DNA of 64,000 nt from Undibacterium paludis (lineage in GTDB: Bacteria > Pseudomonadota > Gammaproteobacteria > Burkholderiales > Burkholderiaceae_D), in NCBI RefSeq assembly GCF_022568815.1, contig NZ_JAKZHX010000004.1:124001-188000 (forward strand), given 5' to 3'. The position numbers and the translations under genes are program-made. A model generated the notes under the pieces. The model worked only from the letters and a program-made list of their open reading frames with translations. It had not been told where the DNA came from and made no database searches. Below are positions 37,468 through 45,906 of the stretch, one piece after another. The first letter of the stretch is position 1. Each line of letters begins with the position of its first letter.

Positions 37468-38508
37468 ATGCATATAGAAGAAACCCTCAGGCTGGATTTC
37501 AAGGATGTTCTTATACGTCCAAAGCGATCCACCCTCACTTCCCGCTCACAAGTCAATCTGGAACGCGAATTCGTTTTCCATCACTCGCGCAAGACTTATC
37601 ACGGCATTCCCATTATTGCGGCCAATATGGATACCACCGGCACGATGGAGATGGCTGCTGCGCTGGACCCGCATCAATTATCGGTTGCCTTGCACAAACA
37701 TTACGATGAAGATGCGCTGGTTGACTATTTCTCTGCCCTGCAAAGAAAATCAACAGCCTTTTACTCCATGGGCATCACCCAGGCTGATTTTGAAAAGTTC
37801 TCGGCAGTGATGGAACGTGCCAGAAACGCCATAGAATATGTCTGCATAGACGTGGCGAATGGCTATACCGAGGGTTTCATCAATTTCGTCAAAAAGGTTC
37901 GTACAACGTATCCGCACCTGACCATCATGGCAGGGAATGTGGTGACGGGTGACATTACCGAAGAATTGATACTGGCCGGTGCCGATATCATCAAAGTGGG
38001 TATAGGTCCTGGTTCAGTCTGTACTACCCGCAAGATGACGGGTGTGGGTTACCCGCAATTGTCGGCAGTCATAGAATGTGCCGATGCTGCCCATGGCCTC
38101 GGCGGCCAGATTTGTGCCGACGGTGGCTGCGTTGTACCTGGCGATCTGGCCAAGGCTTTTGGCGCAGGTGCTGACTTCATCATGCTCGGCGGCATGCTGG
38201 CTGGTCATGATGAATGTGCAGGCGACCTGGTTGATCGCGATGGTCAGCAGTTCAAACGCTTTTATGGCATGAGCAGTCGCGCTGCCATGGACAAATATGC
38301 CGGTGGTGTCGCCAAGTACCGTGCATCGGAAGGCAAGGAAGTATTGATCCCCTATCGTGGCCCCGTTGAAGCGACCTTGCAGGACATACTCGGCGGTGTG
38401 CGCTCGGCCTGCACCTATGTCGGCGCCCACAAGCTGAAAGAGCTTACCAAGCGCACGACTTTTATCCGGGTGACCCAGCAACTGAATGAAGTGTTCGGAA
38501 AATCCTGA
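37468..38508 (+). CDS. guaC: GMP reductase
   Basis: 346 residues from the ATG at 37468, which gives the usual GuaC length and start ([33 protein letters not shown]); the open frame starts 21 codons earlier. The IMPDH-type barrel has [22 protein letters not shown] with the catalytic Cys and [36 protein letters not shown]. It converts GMP to IMP with NADPH in the cytoplasm, linking guanine and adenine nucleotide pools. A terminator follows at 38547. No purine riboswitch or operator was recognised upstream. Confidence 0.95.
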   Translation: MHIEETLRLDFKDVLIRPKRSTLTSRSQVNLEREFVFHHSRKTYHGIPIIAANMDTTGTMEMAAALDPHQLSVALHKHYDEDALVDYFSALQRKSTAFYSMGITQADFEKFSAVMERARNAIEYVCIDVANGYTEGFINFVKKVRTTYPHLTIMAGNVVTGDITEELILAGADIIKVGIGPGSVCTTRKMTGVGYPQLSAVIECADAAHGLGGQICADGGCVVPGDLAKAFGAGADFIMLGGMLAGHDECAGDLVDRDGQQFKRFYGMSSRAAMDKYAGGVAKYRASEGKEVLIPYRGPVEATLQDILGGVRSACTYVGAHKLKELTKRTTFIRVTQQLNEVFGKS

Positions 38509-38546
38509 GCCAGCTTTCAGCCTGTTTTTAGATTCACAACGAACTC

Positions 38547-38578
38547 AAGCCAGCTTCCAATGGAAGTTGGCTTTTTTT
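38547..38578 (+). terminator. Rho-independent terminator of guaC
   Basis: AAGCCAGCTTCC (38547-38558), loop AAT, GGAAGTTGGCTT (38562-38573), with one mismatch, followed directly by a run of T. It lies 38 bp after the guaC stop. Confidence 0.9.
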
Positions 38579-38904
38579 ATTTTTCACCATATTTAAATGA
38601 TTTACCCTGAATTTGGCACAAATCCTGCATGCTTTTTCCCAGACGAGTCAATTTGCTATTTGTATTTTCACGAATTCCGACCACTTTGGTGATTTGAATA
38701 TTGCTTAGCAGGAGCATCCATGGCAGCATAGCCGTTCGGATTTATGAAAATTTACCTGACAGGCGAATCACAGGATTTGCACCAAAATATTGCAATTTAC
38801 GTTGATTTGCACTATTTTCAGCCATTTCTGTTTTTCGCTTTTGGTTGCATTCAATTGCTTGGTTTAACCTTTGCTTTAAAAATCGGTCTTTTGCCTGGAG
38901 TGAT
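38579..38904. other. Upstream region of the TonB-C protein
   Basis: About 330 bp of AT-rich DNA. TGGCAC-AAATC-CTGCA at 38614-38629 has the spacing of a sigma-54 promoter (GG and GC 10 bp apart) with one departure from TTGCA, but no sigma-54 activator gene is nearby. Nothing else is recognised. Confidence 0.35.
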
Positions 38905-39678
38905 ATGAAAACTGTAGTCCTCAATAAAAAAGCAGCCAGGTTGTCAGCCCTGAGCTTAAGTCTGGTATCGAGTGTATTGCTCAGCACAGCCTGCCAAAAA
39001 AGTCCCCCGCCAGAAGCCGCAACGCCGGCAGCAGAAGCACCTGCATCAAATACGGCAATGCCCACCGGCCTGGTGAAAAATCCTGTCAAGCATACCGAGG
39101 CGACCGCCGATGTGACCAAGTGGATGGACATGGCGTCAACAAAAACTGCGGCGCAGATAGCAAAAGAAGAAAAGCTGGCAAAAGAAGCCAAGGAAGCAAA
39201 AGATGCGAAAGATGCCAAAGAGGCGAGGGATGCCAAACTGGCAGCAGAAGCCAAGGCACTGGCAAGCAAGTCCAAGATAGCAGCGTCAGCAGTGGCGCCG
39301 CAGGTTGTGGCGACCAAACCTATCGATGTGCCTGCACCAGTCGTGGCTGCTGCAACGCCAAAACCAGCCCCGACACCTGCTCCTGTCGCTGCTGCACCCG
39401 CGCCAGCCCCTGTTGAAAACCTGACATTAAAGGTATTGTCCAGTGTACAGCCCAAGTATCCAGGAGGTGCCGTGCGTGCAGGGGTAACTAACGGTGTGGT
39501 AACAGCCCGCATTCATATAGAAACTGATGGAAAGGTTTCACAAGTGGATATCGTCAAAGCAAACCCACCCAAGCATTTTGACAAAGAGGTGATTGCTGCT
39601 GCTTCACAATGGAAATATGCCCCTATTTCAAAACCTTTGACTACCATGCTGGAATTTAATTTCAAACTTGACAATTAA
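38905..39678 (+). CDS. TonB C-terminal domain protein with signal sequence
   Basis: 257 residues from the ATG at 38905, with TGGAG before it. The N-terminus is a signal sequence ending in LLSTACQKS, a near-lipobox (Ser rather than Leu at -3), so the protein may be a lipoprotein. It is not a plain TonB membrane anchor. A charged helical stretch of EAK/DAK repeats (about 85-125) and an Ala/Pro linker (about 140-180) precede a TonB-C domain (about 180-257: VLSSVQPKYPGGAVRAGVTNGVVTARIHIETDGKVSQVDIVKANPPKHFDKEVIAAASQWKYAP). No exbBD genes are close. A periplasmic, possibly structural or energy-transfer role is inferred. Confidence 0.8.
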   Translation: MKTVVLNKKAARLSALSLSLVSSVLLSTACQKSPPPEAATPAAEAPASNTAMPTGLVKNPVKHTEATADVTKWMDMASTKTAAQIAKEEKLAKEAKEAKDAKDAKEARDAKLAAEAKALASKSKIAASAVAPQVVATKPIDVPAPVVAAATPKPAPTPAPVAAAPAPAPVENLTLKVLSSVQPKYPGGAVRAGVTNGVVTARIHIETDGKVSQVDIVKANPPKHFDKEVIAAASQWKYAPISKPLTTMLEFNFKLDN

Positions 39679-39704
39679 ATTCGGCACAGATTTTCCAGTT
39701 TCAG

Positions 39705-39738
39705 AGCCGGTCTTGCGATATTGCAGGGTCGGCTTTTT
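39705..39738 (+). terminator. Rho-independent terminator after the TonB-C gene
   Basis: AGCCG (39705-39709) pairs with CGGCT (39730-39734), with a further TGC/GCA pairing inside (39714-39716 with 39723-39725), followed by TTTTTG. It lies 26 bp after the stop codon. Confidence 0.7.
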
Positions 39739-39789
39739 GTTTATCCGATTCATTCAGGCTGCCGGATTCAGCCGTGCTGCAATAACAGG

Positions 39790-40172
39790 TGCTGAGGGCT
39801 ATTGGCGGGTTAAAGCCCACGTCCAGGAATTGCTTGCGTCTGGCAGCAAACTGGTTCGCCAATACTGTTTCTTCCAGCGTGAGATTAGATCGCCATGTAT
39901 TCAGTCCAGCCCTTGCTGGCCTCTGCCTTGCCGGCCTCAACTTCGGCAACATGGAAAGCTGCCTTTTTCGGATCATCCGTCATGGCCTTGGACACGATGA
40001 CTTCATTACGCATGGTCAGCCGCATGACGGTGTCAAGCTGTCCCCGAGCCACCAGCCTGTCATCGTAGACTGTTTTAATTGAATTATTGCTGGCATTCAA
40101 ACTCAGGTATCCTGAAATACCTATACAAAGCACGAGTTAGGTCAGTAATACAAAACTGGAAATAAGTGCAAG
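39790..40172 (-). pseudogene. Remnant of a methyl-accepting chemotaxis protein (4HB sensor part)
   Basis: Read on the minus strand from 40172, the frame gives LALISSFVLLT, a stop (TAA at 40139-40137), then LVLCIGISGYLSLNASNNSIKTVYDDRLVARGQLDTVMRL... up to WTEYMAI and a second stop at 39887-39885. A frame change there continues as SNLTLEETVLANQFAARRKQFLDVGFNPPIAL. Together these are the first membrane helix and about 100 residues of a 4HB_MCP ligand-binding domain. The HAMP and signalling domains and the true start are missing. It therefore has at least one nonsense change, one frameshift and two truncations. The gap between the TonB-C gene and tcdA is filled by this relic. Confidence 0.75.
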
Positions 40173-40283
40173 ACAGCAACAGCTAAAAAATGGCCGATGA
40201 ATTCGTCCAGCCTTGCATTATTTCCCCCACAAAGTATGAATCTTTTTTACATGTGACAAGATTTCATCTGCAGCATCCTGAAA

Positions 40284-41096
40284 TCAGGGTGAAATGTTTG
40301 CCAGTTTGCGCAGGACGTGAGAAGCGGCCATCAGGCCAAAGGAAGCGGTTACTACAATAGATGAACCAAAACCGGCACAGTTCAAACCTGTTACGGCATT
40401 AGCTGTGCTGCTGACAGGAGCTGTTGCATCGATGGTGCAGGCTTCTGCCGTTTCTGGCATAGTCAGTGCTTCCATGGAAAATACGGCGTCTATACCAAAC
40501 TTGCTTTTGGCCCCACGCGGGAAACCGTGGTTTTGCCGCAGGCGTTTGCGTACCAGCGCCAGCAAAGGCTCTTGTTCTGTACGCGACAGATCACGCACTT
40601 CAATTTTGCCGGGATCAGTCTGTCCACCGGCAGCGCCGATCGTGATCAGCGGGATGGCATGCTGACGGCAATAGGCAATCAAGGCAGTCTTGGCCTTGAC
40701 GTTGTCGATCGCATCAATAACATAATCAAAGCCAGGTTGGCCCAGCATCTGGTCAAGATTGTCGGGTGTGACGAAATCTTCAACTTCAGTTACCTGGCAG
40801 TAAGGATTGATCAGGGTAATACGTTCTGCCAGTGCAGTGACTTTGGCTTTGCCAACCGTATCTGTGTTCGCCTGTATCTGGCGGTTGATGTTTGATTCGG
40901 CCACATTGTCGAGGTCTATCATGGTGATACGACCTATGGCGCTGCGCGCCAGGGCTTCCACTACCCAGGAACCAACTCCACCGACACCAATGACGCAGAC
41001 ATGCGCCTGCTTGAAACGCTCCAATGCTGCGGCACCATACAAACGGGCTATGCCACCAAAGCGGCGTTCAAAATCGATCTCTGATTGTTCTTGCAT
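40284..41096 (-). CDS. tcdA: tRNA threonylcarbamoyladenosine dehydratase TcdA
   Basis: 270 residues from the ATG at 41096, close to the E. coli length; the open frame further upstream would read through a repeat element. The E1-like fold is clear: ERRFGGIARLYGAAALERF at the start (TcdA signature), IGVGGVGSWVVEALARSAIG (ATP loop), IDLDNVAESNINRQ (Asp and Arg), GKAKV, and a conserved Cys late in the chain. It activates t6A37 in tRNA with ATP and forms the cyclic ct6A form. It should not be confused with the other ThiF-type gene at 60107, which lies in a biosynthetic-looking operon. Confidence 0.93.
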   Translation of the reverse strand: MQEQSEIDFERRFGGIARLYGAAALERFKQAHVCVIGVGGVGSWVVEALARSAIGRITMIDLDNVAESNINRQIQANTDTVGKAKVTALAERITLINPYCQVTEVEDFVTPDNLDQMLGQPGFDYVIDAIDNVKAKTALIAYCRQHAIPLITIGAAGGQTDPGKIEVRDLSRTEQEPLLALVRKRLRQNHGFPRGAKSKFGIDAVFSMEALTMPETAEACTIDATAPVSSTANAVTGLNCAGFGSSIVVTASFGLMAASHVLRKLANISP

Positions 41097-41212
41097 GTTG
41101 GACAACAAGCCTCTGGGGCGTACAGTAAAAGCAGGCGCTATTTTACTTGAAGCGCTGGCTGCCATGTGCGCCATCGTTTTACAGCCTGATACTGATCTGT
41201 TTTTTACCTGTT

Positions 41213-41316
41213 CAGGACTTACGCAAAATTGTCCCGGCAAGGCGCAGCGACGAAGACAGTACGAATAGTACGGCTAGGAGCTGCAACGCAGCCGGGGCGG
41301 TTTTGCGTAAGTCCTA
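41213..41316. mobile_element. Non-autonomous inverted-repeat element (MITE), copy 2, with 9-bp target duplication
   Basis: The 104-bp element begins CAGGACTTACGCAAAA and ends TTTTGCGTAAGTCCTA, giving perfect 15-bp terminal inverted repeats. The same 9 bases, TTACCTGTT, occur immediately before (41204-41212) and after (41317-41325). It carries no coding sequence. It matches the diverged copy at 25278-25381 over its full length. Confidence 0.85.
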
Positions 41317-42057
41317 TTACCTGTTTTTTCTTTTCAGGTCAGACAGCAGGGAAAACACCCAGGGACGTGCAGCCATCAGCAGGGCTACCCCCTGCCTTTG
41401 CTCGGCAGCCAGGCTTGCGTCTATGTCTGCCAGCTCATTGAATTCTGTCAGCAGGCGTGCCATTTTTCTTTGCAATACAGCGATGGAGGCACTGCTTAAC
41501 TCACGGGTTTCAAATCGCAGCACTGCCTGTTCATCGTGAAAATCAGTCTGTAAGAACTCTTTCATGACCTGGGCCTGGTACTTTTGCCGTATCGGACCAT
41601 TTTCACGCCATTGCAGCGTTGTATGTGTCAATAATTTGATACGGTTATGCGGGTGCAGTTCTATCAACTTCAATTTATCAAGCTTCATCAATAACTGCAG
41701 GAGTTCTGGCTCAGCGATGGCAAACTGTCTGGTTATTTCTCCGATTTGCCATTGACTCAGCAAAAGATAGAACACACCGAGCAGCTTGGGATTGTCTGCC
41801 AGGTTTTTTTCCTGCAATTCAGATAATTCCTCTGTTAACTCTTGCTGACCACGCGCCAGGCGGGCGAGTTCCAGAAAATCCAGGTCAAGCAGCTGGCAGA
41901 TTGCTTCCAGCCGTTTGATCGTAAACGTTGATTCGGAAAACAGGCGCTTGACGCTGGCTTCACTGATATCAAGATGCGCGGCCAGTTGGGCATAGGTCAG
42001 GCCCTTTTGTTTCAAATGCTTTTTCAGGGCAATCGTGATTTGCTGGGTCAGGTTCAT
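41317..42057 (-). CDS. XRE-type helix-turn-helix regulator
   Basis: 246 residues from the ATG at 42057, with GGGGAT about 6 bp upstream (a GTG at 42069 is the alternative). The N-terminal Cro/CI-type domain (ITIALKKHLKQKGLTYAQLAAHLDISEASVKRLFSESTFTIKRLEAICQLL, residues 6-57) is clear. The remaining 190 residues are helical, with a middle part (LSQWQIGEITRQFAIAEPELLQLLMKLDKLKLIELHPHNRIKL) that looks like a second winged helix. It is divergent from the FAD-oxidase/methyltransferase pair with 128 bp between, and probably controls it. Its stop codon lies within the target duplication of the adjacent MITE. Confidence 0.85.
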   Translation of the reverse strand: MNLTQQITIALKKHLKQKGLTYAQLAAHLDISEASVKRLFSESTFTIKRLEAICQLLDLDFLELARLARGQQELTEELSELQEKNLADNPKLLGVFYLLLSQWQIGEITRQFAIAEPELLQLLMKLDKLKLIELHPHNRIKLLTHTTLQWRENGPIRQKYQAQVMKEFLQTDFHDEQAVLRFETRELSSASIAVLQRKMARLLTEFNELADIDASLAAEQRQGVALLMAARPWVFSLLSDLKRKNR

Positions 42058-42185
42058 CAATATCCCCACATAAAGGTAATCACAAAATCACTTAAAGTAT
42101 CATTTTTCAATACTAAATTATAAAAGATTGAATAACGATACCTTAACACAGAAAATGCGATCTCCACATAACAGGAGCGCAGATC

Positions 42186-43595
42186 ATGCCCGAACCAACA
42201 CTTGTCAACGACATCCACTCAGCCTTGAACCAGACCAGAGTCAAGCAACTTGTAGAAATCCGCGACCTTGCACAACTGACTGCCGTGGTAATGGCAGTCA
42301 GCCGCAGTGGCCAGAAGATTGCCATCAGCGCAGGCCGTCATGCCATGGGCGGGCAGCAATTTGCCGAAGACGCCATCCTGCTGGACATGCGCGGCATGGA
42401 CAGGATTCTTTTCTTTGATCGTGAACGCGGCGTCATTGAAGTGGAAGCAGGCATACAATGGCCGGCCCTGATTGATTATCTTGAAGCAGCGCAAAAAGAC
42501 AGTATTCATCAATGGGGGATCAGGCAAAAACAGACCGGTGCCGACAAACTGAGTCTCGGTGGCTGCCTGTCAGCCAATGTACATGGTCGCGGTTTGCAGA
42601 TGCGTCCTTTCATCGCCGATGTGGAAAGTTTCAGTCTGCTTGATGCCAGAGGCAAATTACACCATTGCAGCCGCACGTCAAACTCGCATTTGTTCAGGCT
42701 GGCGATAGGCGGGTATGGCATGTTCGGCATCATCACCAGATTGAGCCTGCGCCTGGCAAAAAGGCAGAAAATGCGTCGCGATGTCGAAATCATCACGCTG
42801 GCACAGTTGATGCCGGCATTCGATCAACGTATCGCGGCTGGTTATGTGTATGGTGATTTCCAGTTTGCCATTGATCCGCAAAGCACGGACTTTCTGCAAC
42901 GCGGCGTGTTTTCATGTTATTGCCCGGTGGCGGACGACAACAGCCTCAAGGAAGAACACGCGTTGAGCGATGACAACTGGCGCCAATTGCTGGCTTTAGC
43001 CCACATGGACAAGGGCCGCGCCTTCGACTGTTACGCCCAGCACTACCTGGCCAGTTCCGGCCAAATCTATTGGAGCGACAGGCTGCAGCAAAGTACTTAT
43101 CTCGACGGTTATCACGCATCGATTGACGAGATACTTGGTCACAAGGGCTCTGAAATGATTGGTGAACTCTATGTACCACGTGATCGATTGACAGACTTCA
43201 TGCATGCAGCGGCGGCAGATTTTCGTCAGCACGGTGTCGATATCATCTATGGCACGATACGGCTGATAGAGGCAGATAAAGAAAGCTTCATGCCTTGGGC
43301 CAGACAGAACTATGCATGTGTGATTTTCAATATCCATACCGAACATACGCCAGACGGCATTGCGGCAACCGCTGCCAGTTTCCAGCGCTTGATCGATCTG
43401 GCAATACAACGTGATGGCAGTTTTTACCTGACTTATGGCAGGTTTGCCACGCAGGAACAAATCCGTCGTTGTTATCCGAATTTTAAAAATTTCCTCATAT
43501 ACAAGCAGCGTTATGACCCCGAAATGCTGTTCCAAAGCACCTGGCTCCAGCATCATCAGGCGCTGTTTTCAGGCTGCATGGAGCAGGCAGCATGA
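42186..43595 (+). CDS. FAD-binding (PCMH-type) oxidoreductase
   Basis: 469 residues, with an AGGAG-containing leader before the ATG. The PCMH-type FAD domain (about 20-210) shows ISAGRHAMGGQQ, where the His corresponds to the residue that carries FAD covalently in several relatives, IEVEAGIQWPALIDYL, GGCLSANVHGRGL and LFRLAIGGYGMFGIITRLSLRL. The C-terminal half probably binds the substrate and ends in a YDPEMLFQSTW motif shared with berberine-bridge and lactone oxidases. It should oxidise an alcohol or related group with O2 or another acceptor; the substrate is unknown. The next gene, a methyltransferase, overlaps its stop by 4 bp. Confidence 0.85.
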   Translation: MPEPTLVNDIHSALNQTRVKQLVEIRDLAQLTAVVMAVSRSGQKIAISAGRHAMGGQQFAEDAILLDMRGMDRILFFDRERGVIEVEAGIQWPALIDYLEAAQKDSIHQWGIRQKQTGADKLSLGGCLSANVHGRGLQMRPFIADVESFSLLDARGKLHHCSRTSNSHLFRLAIGGYGMFGIITRLSLRLAKRQKMRRDVEIITLAQLMPAFDQRIAAGYVYGDFQFAIDPQSTDFLQRGVFSCYCPVADDNSLKEEHALSDDNWRQLLALAHMDKGRAFDCYAQHYLASSGQIYWSDRLQQSTYLDGYHASIDEILGHKGSEMIGELYVPRDRLTDFMHAAAADFRQHGVDIIYGTIRLIEADKESFMPWARQNYACVIFNIHTEHTPDGIAATAASFQRLIDLAIQRDGSFYLTYGRFATQEQIRRCYPNFKNFLIYKQRYDPEMLFQSTWLQHHQALFSGCMEQAA

Positions 43596-44494
43596 AGACG
43601 GATCAAGCCAGCAACACTGCACTTATCGTCGCGGCCGGCGTGCAGGTGCTGGCGCAAGATACCCGTTATCGCGACTTGCTGCCAAAGGCCATGGCCAGAC
43701 AGGGTCAACGACTTCTTGAGACCAGCCATCCACGCCTGCACGGCATGCTTGCTCAGGGCTGGTTCCGTGGCCTTTGTCATCTCCTGCAAGGCTGTACCCT
43801 GCCTGGTATCTTGCCACACTATGTCTTGCGCAAAACCGTGATCCGGGAGTATGTGACCGAATCCATCTCCAATGGTATCAGGCAAATTGTGGTGCTGGGC
43901 GCAGGTTACGATACCTTATGCGCGGAACTGGCAGGACAGCATGACGACCTGACCTTGATAGAGCTTGACCATCCGGCCACGCAAGCCATCAAGCGCCAGG
44001 CTGGACCTGCTTGCGGCATACATTACATCGCCGCTGACCTGGCCACACATGACCTGACACTGGCTTTACTGAATTGCCCGTTTTTCAATCCCGCGCATCC
44101 AAGCCTGTTTATCGCCGAAGGCTTGCTGATGTACCTGGATATCAGGCATATCCAAACCTTGCTCAGGCAAATCCAGAATGCGGTAAACCAGGCAACATTG
44201 ATTTTTACCTGGATGGAAATCCAGAGCGACGGCCGGCCAAACTTCCGGCCAGCCAGCAAGCTTGTCGATTTTTTGCTCAGGAAAAAACATGAACCGTTCC
44301 TTTCAGGCATGGCACAGGCTGAAGTGGCTGACTTCCTGGATGTGAACGGTTTTCAGTTGCAGTCTTTAAGAGAAAGTCATAGCGCAAAGCTGCAGGGGCA
44401 GGTTACAGAAAGATTAAAACAGCAGGCAAAACCGATAGCTGGCGAGTACATTTGCCTGGCCCGCAGCCATCGTCAGATTGACGGTCCGATTTGA
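43592..44494 (+). CDS. LCM-family SAM-dependent methyltransferase
   Basis: 300 residues; its ATG overlaps the TGA of the oxidoreductase gene (ATGA), which indicates translational coupling. The sequence fits the leucine-carboxyl-methyltransferase/PPM1 family: ILPHYVLRKTVIREYVTESISNGIRQIVVLGAGYDTLCAEL (SAM loop), LIELDHPATQAIKRQ (acidic ribose-binding end), IAADL, and LFIAEGLLMYLD. Bacterial members methylate carboxyl or hydroxyl groups of small metabolites. With the flavin oxidase it may modify one unknown metabolite. Confidence 0.85.
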   Translation: MKTDQASNTALIVAAGVQVLAQDTRYRDLLPKAMARQGQRLLETSHPRLHGMLAQGWFRGLCHLLQGCTLPGILPHYVLRKTVIREYVTESISNGIRQIVVLGAGYDTLCAELAGQHDDLTLIELDHPATQAIKRQAGPACGIHYIAADLATHDLTLALLNCPFFNPAHPSLFIAEGLLMYLDIRHIQTLLRQIQNAVNQATLIFTWMEIQSDGRPNFRPASKLVDFLLRKKHEPFLSGMAQAEVADFLDVNGFQLQSLRESHSAKLQGQVTERLKQQAKPIAGEYICLARSHRQIDGPI

Positions 44495-44594
44495 TATGAC
44501 GCAAGCGTAGCCCTGGCGTCTATTGCATAATAGGGGTAGTCAGGGGTAGTCGTATCTACTCTTGGTATTTATTCCTATTTTTGCAAGGCAATAT

Positions 44595-45143
44595 GTGAAC
44601 AGCTTATTCGATAGTGCACCAGGATTTGATCAGCCGCTGGCGGTACTCAAGCATTGCCATGACCGTATACGCAAGCAATTGGCCACCCTCACCCGGCTGG
44701 TCGATCATCTGCCTGTGCACGGCGCTGATGCCGAGGCGCAGCAGGCAGCCCAGGCCATACTCAATTATTTTACCAAGGCAGCGCCACTGCATCATGAAGA
44801 TGAAGAAGTCAATTTGCTGCCCGAATTGACACAAACGGCGAAAGGCGAAGATGCCGAACTGCTGGCCAGCCTGCTGCCCCATATCCTGAATCAACATGAG
44901 GAAATGTCCCGACAATGGCAAAGACTGGAAGCGCAGTTGCGTAAGGTGCTGTCTGCCAGCCCGGATGCAAACACGGTTGCCAGCCTTTCGGTCAGCGACG
45001 TGCAAGCATTCAATACCTTGTACGCAGAACACATGCAGATAGAAGAAGGACAGATCGCCCCCATGGCAAAACGCCTGTTTTCTGAATCGCAAATGGCTGC
45101 CTTTGGTGCAGCCATGCAAGCCAGGCGCGGTATCGCTGCCTGA
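44595..45143 (+). CDS. Hemerythrin HHE-domain protein
   Basis: 182 residues from the GTG at 44595, with AAGG about 7 bp upstream; the open frame begins at TTG 44562. The four-helix iron-binding pattern is complete: HCHDRIRKQL, PLHHEDEEVNLLPEL (HHxxxE), LLPHILNQHEEM and YAEHMQIEEGQIAPMA (HxxxxE). Such proteins bind O2, NO or iron in the cytoplasm. It sits 30 bp before pdxH; no functional connection is obvious. Confidence 0.88.
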   Translation: MNSLFDSAPGFDQPLAVLKHCHDRIRKQLATLTRLVDHLPVHGADAEAQQAAQAILNYFTKAAPLHHEDEEVNLLPELTQTAKGEDAELLASLLPHILNQHEEMSRQWQRLEAQLRKVLSASPDANTVASLSVSDVQAFNTLYAEHMQIEEGQIAPMAKRLFSESQMAAFGAAMQARRGIAA

Positions 45144-45173
45144 ACGACTATTTGAAATTAATCAAGGAAAACC

Positions 45174-45809
45174 ATGTCCATTGCAGATTTACGCACCGAT
45201 TACCGTCAAGCCAGCCTGTCTGAATCTGATGTGAATGCCAATCCCTTCACGCAGTTCGCCAACTGGTTTGAGCAAGCGCTGAAAGCCGAAGTCGTGGAGC
45301 CCAATGCCATGACTTTATCGACAGTCGACGCGCAAGGGCGACCCAGCTCACGTATCGTCCTGATCAAGGAATATGATCAGCGCGGATTTTCCTGGTTTAC
45401 CAACTATGACAGCGCTAAGGGTAATGACCTGGCAGGCAATCCCCATGCAGCCCTGCTGTTTTTCTGGCCAGCACTGGAGAGACAGGTTCGTATAGAAGGC
45501 CGGGTAGAAAAACTGACGGAAGCAGAGAACGATGCCTATTTCAACAGCCGCCCCTTGGGCAGCCGTCAGAGTGCACTGGCCTCGCAACAAAGCCAGACCA
45601 TCACCAGTCGCTCTGCACTTGAACAAAGACTGGCTGCTGTTGTCAGCGAATTTGGTGAGCAACCACCAAGGCCGGCGCATTGGGGCGGCTACCGTCTGTT
45701 GCCAGAAAAACTTGAATTCTGGCAAGGTCGCAGTTCCCGCCTGCATGACCGTATCGTCTATACCCGCGACGAAGCAGGTAACTGGCAAATCTCCCGTCTG
45801 CAACCCTAA
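45174..45809 (+). CDS. pdxH: Pyridoxamine 5'-phosphate oxidase
   Basis: 211 residues, the typical PdxH length, with AAGGAAAA before the ATG. FMN- and substrate-binding blocks are seen: [82 protein letters not shown], and the C-terminal [19 protein letters not shown] and RLQP. It makes pyridoxal 5'-phosphate from the pyridoxine or pyridoxamine phosphates using O2. Several genes in the window need this cofactor (26898, 28384). Confidence 0.96.
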   Translation: MSIADLRTDYRQASLSESDVNANPFTQFANWFEQALKAEVVEPNAMTLSTVDAQGRPSSRIVLIKEYDQRGFSWFTNYDSAKGNDLAGNPHAALLFFWPALERQVRIEGRVEKLTEAENDAYFNSRPLGSRQSALASQQSQTITSRSALEQRLAAVVSEFGEQPPRPAHWGGYRLLPEKLEFWQGRSSRLHDRIVYTRDEAGNWQISRLQP

Positions 45810-45906
45810 GCAACCCCAGGGGCAATGAGCGGTCACCAGCGCAAATTGGAGCCCGGTGGCCTGCTCATGGTATTCTCGGTGTTTTTCTATCATTTCACCG
45901 ACACCC

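Noticed and set aside
38614-38629. Sigma-54-like TGGCAC-N5-CTGCA
   Set aside because: One core base is wrong, it lies about 275 bp from the next gene, and no sigma-54 activator is nearby; a chance match is likely.
38742-39512. 256-codon Ala/Ser-rich minus-strand frame opposite the TonB-C gene
   Set aside because: Mirror of the repetitive EAK/Ala-Pro region on the other strand; low-complexity composition explains the open frame.
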